Shown: piece by piece, positions 1 through 5,174 of the stretch
How the letters are laid out: each line of letters opens with the position of its first letter
How positions within the stretch are numbered: the first letter of the stretch is position 1
DNA from: a bacterium
Lineage (GTDB): Bacteria > Bacteroidota > Bacteroidia > Bacteroidales > Bacteroidaceae
DNA length: 5,174 bases
Assembly: GCA_004562975.1 (NCBI GenBank)
Contig: SFQP01000098.1
Span: 1 to 5,174 of the forward strand
Direction: 5' to 3'
Translations under genes and position numbers: made by a program
The notes under the pieces: generated by a model
What the model was told of the DNA's origin: nothing
Seen by the model: only the letters and a program-made list of their open reading frames with translations
Databases searched by the model: none

Positions 1-1
1 T

Positions 2-445
2 ACTTACGAGGCTCCGGCGGACCTGCTGGAGAACCCGGAGATAAGCAAGGCTTTGTCAGTGGTTGAACAGTCGGCATATACCCCGGAGCAACTGCTGGGC
101 TACGAAAAGTTCTGGGATATCATAAGCACGGAAAAGACATACTACGGCAGTGCGCTCAAACGTGGACTGGAGCAAGGAATGAAACAAGGGCGTGCCGAGG
201 GACTGGAGCAAGGACGTGCCGAAGGGCGTGCCGAAGGGCTGGAGCAAGGACGTGCCGAAGGGCGTACCGAAGGGCGTACCGAAGGGCGTGCCGAAGGATT
301 GGAGCAAGGGCGTGCCGAAGGCCTGGAGCAAGGACGTGCCGAGGGAATCAAGGAAACCGCACGGAAGCTTAAATTGATGGGATTAAGTGCTGTCGACATC
401 TGTAAAGCAACAGGGCTCAGTGAAGAGGAAATAAGTAGGTTGTAA
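2..445 (+). CDS. Rpn-family (PD-(D/E)XK) recombination-promoting nuclease/putative transposase, C-terminal part (5' end outside window)
   Basis: The reading frame is open from base 2 to the TAA at 443-445, giving 147 visible residues. It has no convincing start codon inside the window, so the gene begins upstream and only its C-terminal part is seen. The stretch around visible residues 33-50 (GYEKFWDIISTEKTYY) and the tail IKETARKLKLMGLSAVDICKATGLSEEEISRL-like end (split here as a helix plus a GLS-x3-I helix-turn-helix-like element) are typical of the Rpn / PD-(D/E)XK transposase family common in Bacteroidetes. Between them lie 16 tetrapeptide units (GLEQ, GRAE, GRTE), visible residues 55-118. 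The catalytic domain would be N-terminal and cannot be inspected, so I cannot say whether the enzyme is intact. Family members cleave DNA and promote RecA-independent recombination in Escherichia coli; a role here is inferred from family only. The Gly-x3 array also resembles the deca-GX3 motif of Yae1, which I regard as convergence. The family call is fairly sure; the function in this host is not known. Confidence 0.75.
   Translation, partial: TYEAPADLLENPEISKALSVVEQSAYTPEQLLGYEKFWDIISTEKTYYGSALKRGLEQGMKQGRAEGLEQGRAEGRAEGLEQGRAEGRTEGRTEGRAEGLEQGRAEGLEQGRAEGIKETARKLKLMGLSAVDICKATGLSEEEISRL
164..355 (+). repeat. 12-bp tandem repeat array encoding 16 Gly-x-x-x tetrapeptides
   Basis: Sixteen consecutive in-frame 12-bp units each begin with a Gly codon. 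In order they encode GLEQ, GMKQ, GRAE, GLEQ, GRAE, GRAE, GLEQ, GRAE, GRTE, GRTE, GRAE, GLEQ, GRAE, GLEQ, GRAE, GIKE. Two unit types dominate: ggR-ctg-gag-caa and ggR-cgt-gcc-gaR. Because the unit length is a multiple of three, gain or loss of units keeps the frame. The array has no stop codons in several frames on either strand, which produces spurious overlapping open frames. The encoded segment is highly charged and probably a long helix or helical linker between the nuclease domain and the C-terminal tail. Confidence 0.95.
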
Positions 446-524
446 GCACCTGCTATTGATGCTTTTCTGTCTTGCTGCCAAAATGTTTTATGTAAGATTC
501 CGTGCACAATCCTTTCTTATTATG

Positions 525-532
525 TACATTTG
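525..532 (+). promoter_or_regulatory. Candidate Bacteroidetes -7 element (TAnnTTTG) upstream of the GH95 gene
   Basis: TACATTTG at 525-532 matches the Bacteroidetes primary-sigma -7 consensus TAnnTTTG exactly. I find no TTTG -33 box at the expected distance upstream, so this is only half a promoter. If used, transcription would begin at about 539, inside the inverted repeat at 533-553, and leave a leader of roughly 140 nt before the ATG at 678. An exact match to six fixed bases can occur by chance. Confidence 0.3.
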
Positions 533-553
533 CCGCGCACAAATTGTGTGCGG
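533..553 (+). terminator. Inverted repeat / hairpin between the Rpn-type gene and the GH95 gene (terminator-like, or operator)
   Basis: The arms CCGCGCACA (533-541) and TGTGTGCGG (545-553) pair over nine positions, with a single G-T wobble and a 3-nt loop. The arms are G+C-rich. They lie 88 bases past the stop of the upstream gene and are followed only by TTTCGT, a weak T-tract. A factor-independent terminator for the upstream gene is the simplest reading. The core CACAAATTGTG is itself palindromic, and the repeat directly abuts the TACATTTG element, so a protein-binding operator or a 5' mRNA stem are alternatives. Confidence 0.45.
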
Positions 554-639
554 TTTCGTAAAGCCGTATGCGCTGATGGAAAAAAATTCCAGTGATGTCC
601 ATTGGCGACAGCGGCATTACAGCAAATGAACTTAGAAGA

Positions 640-677
640 AAACTTTTATTCTTTTACTTAATCTTATAATTTAATCT
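640..677 (+). promoter_or_regulatory. A/T-rich leader without Shine-Dalgarno, GH95 translation start region
   Basis: The roughly 38 bases before the ATG at 678 are almost entirely A and T, with no purine-rich Shine-Dalgarno sequence at a suitable distance. This is the usual form of Bacteroidetes initiation regions, where A/T-rich unstructured leaders and ribosomal protein bS1 matter more than anti-Shine-Dalgarno pairing. An in-frame TAA at 672-674 sits two codons upstream of the ATG and fixes 678 as the first possible ATG start. Confidence 0.6.
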
Positions 678-3600
678 ATGAAGAAGTTTACTCTTTTTCT
701 GAGCCTGATGTGCTGCTTCTGTCTGTACGCCTGGGCCGGAGAGGCATCTCTGAAAGCTGCGCCCGCAGCTGCTCCGATTGTGGAGCACGTGAACGGCGTG
801 AAAGCTGTCAGTGCTGACTTCGTGCCGGGTACTGTGGTGACGGATGCGGCTTCCATCAGCGAAGGCATGGGCTATGTCCTCCGTTCGGTGCGTGGCTTCG
901 TGCTCTACAGTGCCGACTACCCCAACCACATTGCGGGTAGTGCCGGTAGTGGTGTGACGGATGAGGGTACAGCCGCCTACGACGTGGCTGCCCAGCAGTT
1001 CCAGTTCAAGACCAACGGCTCCAACACCTACCTATATAGTGTGGGGGCTGGCAAGTATGTGAAGAGCGATGGCAGCTACGAGGACAACCCCTCGTCGCCC
1101 GTCACTTTCGTGGCAACAGGCAATGCCGAATACCCCCTGTGCATCAAGGTGGGCAACAACACGCTCAATATGCAAGGTTCGGGCGGCTATCCTCAGGGTT
1201 GTATAGTCGATGGCTGGAGCACGCTCGACGACGGTAACCGCTTGGCCATCATCGAAGCCGTTGTGCTGGACGACCTGGAGGCTTACCGCACGCAGTACAA
1301 GGCTCTGGTACGGAAAATCAACGATGCCAAAAAGCTGCAATTCTTCTACCACAGCACCGCTGAAGCCGAAGCCGCCATACCGGCTACCATGCCCGGAACG
1401 GCTGAGGAACTGCAAGATGCCATTGCCGCCATGCAAGATGCTCTGACTGCCATGGAGAGCAGCCCGGTGCTGGGTACAGACATTGCCGACAGACCGCTCT
1501 ATCTCGGCAACCTGCTCCATACCTCCTTGTTTGTGGGCTTGACCGACGGCAAACTCGGCTCGAACGTAGCCAAGTACGACAAGAACCATGTGTGGTACTT
1601 TGAAAATGCCGGCGAGGCCAACACCTATTACATGAAGAACTTGGCTACGGGGCTCTATGTGGCCGCATTGCCCGAAGCACTCAACACCCGCGTGGAGCTG
1701 GTGGAGAAAGAGAATGCCGGAGTCTACACTGTGGAATACGCCGGGGTGAACGGCTATTGCAACATTTATGATGCCAACGGCACTGATGAGAACAACGCCT
1801 TGCACATGGTCAACTGGGACGGCGTGGTGCGCTGGGTTCCCGATCACGACGCCTCAAAGTTCCTCTTCCAGGATGCTTCCGAACTCCTGCCCGCACTTGA
1901 AAAGACTTATCGCATCCAGAACAAGAAAGGTGCTTACGTCAGCGTGGACGACAGCTATGTGGACAGCAACGGCAACCTCAAGCTGACCAACGGCAGCGAG
2001 CCGGGCAACTTCGATGGCCTGTGGCACGTGATGCAGACCTCCGACGGCCTGTACCGCTTTATCAATGCCGGCGAAAGCAAGAAGGGTCTGGTCATGATGA
2101 TTGCCGGCTCTGAGGCTGATGCACGCACCACGATGACCGCCCCCGCTGTGGCCGACGGCAACGATGGCTCTTATTTCAACGGCACGGTGAACCTCGACGG
2201 TTCGGCCAGCTACATCAAGATAGCCTCTTCAGCCAACAACTATTGGAACAAGCGCGGCGACTACCTCGCCCTGTGGAACAACGGTGCCGCCGTGGGCGAT
2301 GATGGCTCTACTTTCTACATCACCGAAGTTATCCCCACCGAGGAGATGCTGTATGCCGAATTCAACACCGTGGAACCCGGCCAGCGTCCTGCCGACATCA
2401 ATGACTTCTCGCTCTGGTACAACGTGCCCGTGGCACACACCGGCGTGAGCGACACGTGGATGGAATATGCCCTGCCGCTCGGCAACGGACAGGTGGGCAC
2501 CACAATCCGTGGCGGACTCTACAAGGACGAAATCCAGTTCAACGAAAAGACCCTCTGGGCCGGAACCACTGCGAATAGCAATCAGGGCTATTTCCAGAAC
2601 TTCGGTTCCATCAAGGTGGTTGACAAGAGCGGCAACTTCTCCCTGGCCGACGACACCAAGCCCGTCAAGGAATATGTACGCTACCTCGACATCGTCGACG
2701 GTGTGGGCGGCGTGAATTACAAGAGCAGTGACGAAGCCACAAGCTACAAGCGCCGCTACTTCACTTCGGCCACCGACCGCGTGTTCGTGGCCCACTACGA
2801 GGCTGAAGGCACCGACAAACTGACGCTGAAGTTCACTTACGTGCCCGACAAGCTCATCAATGCCGGCGCGGTGAGCTATGCCGAAGGTGCTGCACAGTTC
2901 GGCGGCAAGCTCGATATCGTTACTTACAACACGGCTTTCAAGGTGTTGGCCAACGAAGGAGCTACCGTTACGACCGATGAAGAAGGTATCCACGTGGAGG
3001 GTGCCGACTGGGTGAACCTGATCATGGCTGCCGCCACTGATTACGACGCAACCAAGGCCGGCTGCGTGAGCGGCGAAACCGCCGAACAGATTGCCGCCAA
3101 GGTGCAGGAGCGCATCGACGCTGCCGCTGCCAAGAACTACGCCGAGCTGCTGGCTGCCCATGTGGCCAAGCACAGCGAACTGATGAACCGTGTGGAACTC
3201 ACGCTCGGAACCGTCAGCGAAAAGACCACCGAAGACCTCATTAAGTTCTATAACGAGGCCGCCGGCAACAAGACGACTCCCGAGGGGCTCTTCCTCGAAA
3301 GCCTCTACTTCCAATATGGCCGCTACATGACCATCGGTGCCAACCTCGACACTTCCATCCATGCTCCCAGCAACTTGCAGGGTATCTGGAATGACCGCTC
3401 GAACACTTCCTTCTGGCACTGCGACGTTCACGCCGACATCAACGTCGAAATGAACTACTGGCCTGCTGACCCCACCAACCTCAGCGAAATGCACCGTCCT
3501 TTCCTCGACCACATCATCGACCTGGCTGCTGCTCCCAACTCTCCTTGGGCTGCTCTGGCCACAAAGATTGCCGGCAAGGCAGGTGGCTGGGCCGTGGCTG

Positions 3601-4787
3601 TGGAGAACAATATCTTCGGCGGCACTTCCACTTGGTGCAACCAGAGCATCAAGACCTGCGGTGCCTGGTATGTTACCCACCTGTGGCGCCACTACAAGTA
3701 CACCCTCGACCGCGACTTCCTGAAGAAGGCGTTGCCCGTGATGTACGACTACGCGCTCTTCACCAAGAACATCTCTACGCTCGACGGCAACGGCAAGTAC
3801 GAAATCAAGAATGAATGGAGTCCTGAACACGGTCCTGGCGACGTAACGGCTTTCGCACAGCAGACCAGCTACGAGGCTCTCGACGAAGTGTTCAAGGCGC
3901 ACGCCGAACTGGGCGACGAATCGCCCCTCACAGCCGAGCAGCTTGCTGCCATCCAGGACCTCTACGATAACTTCGACAAGGGTCTGTGGACGGAAACCTA
4001 CGATGGCAAGACGATGATTTCCGAGTGGAAGAACAACCCACTGCAGGAACAGGGTCACCGCCACCTGTCGCACCTCATGTGCCTCTATCCTTTCTCGATG
4101 GTGAGCGCATTTGATACGACCGATGAGGGCCAGACGCTCTTCCAGGCTGCCTACAACGGACAGATTGCCCGCAACGGCGACGTGACGGGATGGTCCATGG
4201 GTTGGCAGACGAACACGTATGCCCGCTGTCTGGACGGTGACAATGCTCGCCGCAACCTGACGCTGGCTCTCCGTCACTCTACGAACTATGCCATCGCCAT
4301 GGGTGGTGACGGCGGTTGCTACTACAACCTCTTCGACGCGCACTCTCCTTTCCAGATTGACGGTAACTATGGTTGCACCAGCGGCGTGGCCGAGATGCTG
4401 CTCCAGAGCTACGACGATGTGATTACCATCCTGCCCGCCCTGCCTACGGCTTGGGCCAACGGTAGTGTGAAGGGCCTGAAGGCACAGGGCGACTACTGTG
4501 TCGACATCACTTGGGCAGAAGGCAAGCCCAACGCTGTCAGCATCACCAACAACAAGGAGATGGAACGCACGGTTAGCGTCCGTTTAGGCGGAGAGGTGAA
4601 GGACTTCACGATTGAGGCTTACGGCACGCTGGTGCTCGACCTCGAAGAGGGCAAGTTCCCCACCGGCATCCAAGTGATCCAAAATGGTGTGTCGAAGCAG
4701 AAAGCAATGTACGACCTCTCCGGTCGCCGCGTGAACAAGCTGCAACAAGGCGTTTACATCGTGGATGGCAAGAAAATGATTTACTAA
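678..4787 (+). CDS. Secreted multidomain glycoside hydrolase family 95 protein, probable exo-alpha-L-fucosidase
   Basis: 1369 residues. A signal peptide occupies residues 1-20 (KK, hydrophobic core, AWA before Gly21); no lipobox is convincing. Residues about 62-195, 269-401 and 408-552 form three related beta-rich, probably beta-trefoil (ricin-like) modules, each ending in a W/D-rich strand such as WSTLDDGNRLAIIEA. A helical spacer resembling FIVAR modules fills about 196-265. The GH95 core starts near 576 (LWYNVPV, then LPLGNGQVG at 599-607 and NEKTLWAG at 622-629), has a beta-sandwich to about 790, helical linker, then the (alpha/alpha)6 barrel from about 870: NLQGIWND 899-906, HADINVEMNYW 918-928, SPEH with E1050 as the expected general acid, HRHLSH 1127-1132, GWSMGW 1171-1176, and QIDGN with D1228 matching the catalytic Asp of bifidobacterial AfcA. 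A beta domain follows to about 1325, and residues 1330-1369 resemble a type IX secretion sorting tail. The family releases terminal L-fucose (some members L-galactose) by inversion. H918 matches the position that is His in fucosidases. D920 stands where AfcA has Asn421. The core is full length for the family (about 750-790 aa); the N-terminal extension is extra. Family certain, exact substrate unknown (alpha-1,2-fucosyl mucin, milk or plant glycans possible). Confidence 0.93.
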   Translation: MKKFTLFLSLMCCFCLYAWAGEASLKAAPAAAPIVEHVNGVKAVSADFVPGTVVTDAASISEGMGYVLRSVRGFVLYSADYPNHIAGSAGSGVTDEGTAAYDVAAQQFQFKTNGSNTYLYSVGAGKYVKSDGSYEDNPSSPVTFVATGNAEYPLCIKVGNNTLNMQGSGGYPQGCIVDGWSTLDDGNRLAIIEAVVLDDLEAYRTQYKALVRKINDAKKLQFFYHSTAEAEAAIPATMPGTAEELQDAIAAMQDALTAMESSPVLGTDIADRPLYLGNLLHTSLFVGLTDGKLGSNVAKYDKNHVWYFENAGEANTYYMKNLATGLYVAALPEALNTRVELVEKENAGVYTVEYAGVNGYCNIYDANGTDENNALHMVNWDGVVRWVPDHDASKFLFQDASELLPALEKTYRIQNKKGAYVSVDDSYVDSNGNLKLTNGSEPGNFDGLWHVMQTSDGLYRFINAGESKKGLVMMIAGSEADARTTMTAPAVADGNDGSYFNGTVNLDGSASYIKIASSANNYWNKRGDYLALWNNGAAVGDDGSTFYITEVIPTEEMLYAEFNTVEPGQRPADINDFSLWYNVPVAHTGVSDTWMEYALPLGNGQVGTTIRGGLYKDEIQFNEKTLWAGTTANSNQGYFQNFGSIKVVDKSGNFSLADDTKPVKEYVRYLDIVDGVGGVNYKSSDEATSYKRRYFTSATDRVFVAHYEAEGTDKLTLKFTYVPDKLINAGAVSYAEGAAQFGGKLDIVTYNTAFKVLANEGATVTTDEEGIHVEGADWVNLIMAAATDYDATKAGCVSGETAEQIAAKVQERIDAAAAKNYAELLAAHVAKHSELMNRVELTLGTVSEKTTEDLIKFYNEAAGNKTTPEGLFLESLYFQYGRYMTIGANLDTSIHAPSNLQGIWNDRSNTSFWHCDVHADINVEMNYWPADPTNLSEMHRPFLDHIIDLAAAPNSPWAALATKIAGKAGGWAVAVENNIFGGTSTWCNQSIKTCGAWYVTHLWRHYKYTLDRDFLKKALPVMYDYALFTKNISTLDGNGKYEIKNEWSPEHGPGDVTAFAQQTSYEALDEVFKAHAELGDESPLTAEQLAAIQDLYDNFDKGLWTETYDGKTMISEWKNNPLQEQGHRHLSHLMCLYPFSMVSAFDTTDEGQTLFQAAYNGQIARNGDVTGWSMGWQTNTYARCLDGDNARRNLTLALRHSTNYAIAMGGDGGCYYNLFDAHSPFQIDGNYGCTSGVAEMLLQSYDDVITILPALPTAWANGSVKGLKAQGDYCVDITWAEGKPNAVSITNNKEMERTVSVRLGGEVKDFTIEAYGTLVLDLEEGKFPTGIQVIQNGVSKQKAMYDLSGRRVNKLQQGVYIVDGKKMIY

Positions 4788-4823
4788 TTGCAACCGCCTG
4801 CCGCTACGGCAGCCAAGCGCAAT

Positions 4824-4882
4824 AAACAAGATGGCCACCGCCCCGGGATTGTTTACCCCGTTGGGCGGTGGCCTGCTGTTTT
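4824..4882 (+). terminator. Strong nested hairpin terminator after the GH95 gene
   Basis: A perfect 11-bp G+C-rich stem (GGCCACCGCCC at 4833-4843 with GGGCGGTGGCC at 4863-4873) lies 45 bases past the stop codon. Inside its 19-nt loop a further four pairs form (CGGG 4844-4847 with CCCG 4857-4860). Downstream is a T-rich stretch (TGTTTT, 4877-4882), and upstream is AAACA (4824-4828), which could extend the stem or serve the opposite strand. This is a convincing factor-independent terminator, closing the GH95 transcript. Confidence 0.8.
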
Positions 4883-4963
4883 GTGCTGGTCGATGCTTCT
4901 GCCGCAGTGTGGTGTACTTGGGTATGCTTGGCGACTACGTCGGTCAAACTATTCGTATTGAAG

Positions 4964-4995
4964 TTTGGCCATTTCATCCTTTTGTCAGATATTTG
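4964..4995 (+). promoter_or_regulatory. Bacteroidetes-type promoter for the downstream secreted protein gene
   Basis: A -33 box TTTG (4964-4967) is followed, after 20 bases, by GATATTTG (4988-4995), which matches the -7 consensus TAnnTTTG at five of six fixed positions. The spacing is as expected for Bacteroides promoters. Transcription would begin at roughly 5002, giving a leader of about 50 nt before the ATG at 5052. It lies after the terminator, so the downstream gene probably forms its own transcription unit. Confidence 0.6.
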
Positions 4996-5051
4996 CGCCC
5001 CATAAATCTAACACACATTCTAATTTTCTATCTATTCACTTTCAAACTGTT

Positions 5052-5174
5052 ATGCGTATGAAACAAAAACGCGTCTTCTTGTCAGCCCTGGCTTTGGCAG
5101 GAATGGTGTCTGCGGCATCAGCGCAAACTTCGCTCGTGCTGCATCCCAAGCAGGATGGGGCAGAGGTGAAGGCT
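5052..5174 (+). CDS. Secreted protein, N-terminal fragment (3' end outside window)
   Basis: Forty-one codons are open from the ATG at 5052 to the window end. A second in-frame ATG lies two codons later (5058), giving MKQKR, and is an equally good start; neither has a Shine-Dalgarno sequence. The product opens with a typical type I signal peptide: basic MRMKQKR, hydrophobic LSALALAGMVSA, and a cleavage motif ASA before Gln25. The mature protein begins QTSLVLHPKQDGAEVKA and is then cut by the window edge. There is too little to assign a family. Placed next to a secreted GH95 enzyme it may be another glycan-degrading enzyme. The mature start is reminiscent of the short beta strand that opens Bacteroidetes GH51 arabinofuranosidases, but that is a guess from memory and cannot be tested here. 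Confidence 0.8.
   Translation, partial: MRMKQKRVFLSALALAGMVSAASAQTSLVLHPKQDGAEVKA

Noticed and set aside
164..355. Short direct repeats as a possible CRISPR array
   Set aside because: The units are contiguous 12-mers with no spacers and lie in frame within a coding region.
164..355. Similarity of the Gly-x3 array to the deca-GX3 motif of Yae1
   Set aside because: Repetitive Gly-x3 sequence matches that motif trivially. The flanking sequence belongs to the Rpn-type family.
56..507. Overlapping open frames on both strands across the repeat array
   Set aside because: The 12-bp repeat contains no stop codon in these frames, so low-complexity products result automatically. Only the frame ending at 445 has non-repetitive, family-like flanks.
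577..591. Small inverted repeat TGGAA / TTCCA around an A-tract
   Set aside because: It has only five pairs around an A-only loop, mostly A-T. It is too weak to support as a terminator or operator.
626..661. Eleven-codon open frame (MNLEENFYSFT) ahead of the GH95 gene, considered as a leader peptide
   Set aside because: It lacks a ribosome binding site, has no run of regulatory codons and overlaps no attenuator hairpin. Such short frames are expected by chance.
1032..1847. Minus-strand open frame of about 271 codons
   Set aside because: It is a shadow of the N-terminal modules of the GH95 gene, with the same composition bias and no start or leader features.
2229..4343. Very long open frame (about 704 codons) on the minus strand inside the GH95 gene
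   Set aside because: Its translation is rich in Val, His, Gly and Ala without any recognisable domain. It arises because the GH95 codons favour C or G at the third position, which removes stops on the opposite strand. The plus-strand frame carries all GH95 motifs.
4831..5061. Plus-strand open frame of 76 codons after the GH95 gene
   Set aside because: It runs through the terminator hairpin and the promoter, has no family resemblance, and overlaps the start of the downstream secreted protein gene in another frame.

Overview
The window looks like chromosome from a gut or oral member of the Bacteroidales (Bacteroidaceae/Prevotellaceae type; genus not resolved). Four things point there: start codons preceded by A/T-rich leaders with no Shine-Dalgarno sequence; promoter-like elements of the Bacteroidetes kind (TTTG / TAnnTTTG); a C-terminal tail resembling the type IX secretion sorting signal on a large secreted glycosidase; and a PD-(D/E)XK (Rpn-type) transposase/nuclease gene with a Gly-x-x-x repeat tail. 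The coding sequence is visibly G+C-rich while the leaders are A/T-rich.

Layout, all genes on the + strand. (1) Bases 2-445 hold the 3' end of an Rpn/PD-(D/E)XK-family gene. Its nuclease domain lies outside the window, and its C-terminal part is a 16-unit tandem array of a 12-bp (tetrapeptide) repeat followed by a conserved helical tail. (2) Bases 446-677 are intergenic, with a strong 21-bp hairpin that directly abuts a TAnnTTTG-like element, then an A/T-rich leader. (3) Bases 678-4787 encode one very large (1369 aa) secreted glycoside hydrolase family 95 enzyme, probably an exo-alpha-L-fucosidase. A signal peptide is followed by about 550 residues of non-catalytic N-terminal modules (three beta-trefoil-like segments and a helical spacer), a complete GH95 core from about residue 576, and a short sorting-like tail. 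(4) Bases 4788-5051 hold a strong nested terminator hairpin and then a good Bacteroidetes promoter match. (5) From 5052 a second secreted protein starts and runs off the window.

The GH95 gene and the next secreted protein look like separately transcribed parts of a glycan-foraging region, because a terminator and a new promoter lie between them. No SusC/SusD pair or regulator is visible. The upstream Rpn-type gene has no evident functional link to glycan use. I see no clear evidence of a wholly new system. The points most worth a second look are the accessory architecture of the GH95 enzyme, an Asp where the GH95 active site usually has Asn, and the in-frame repeat array of the Rpn-type gene.
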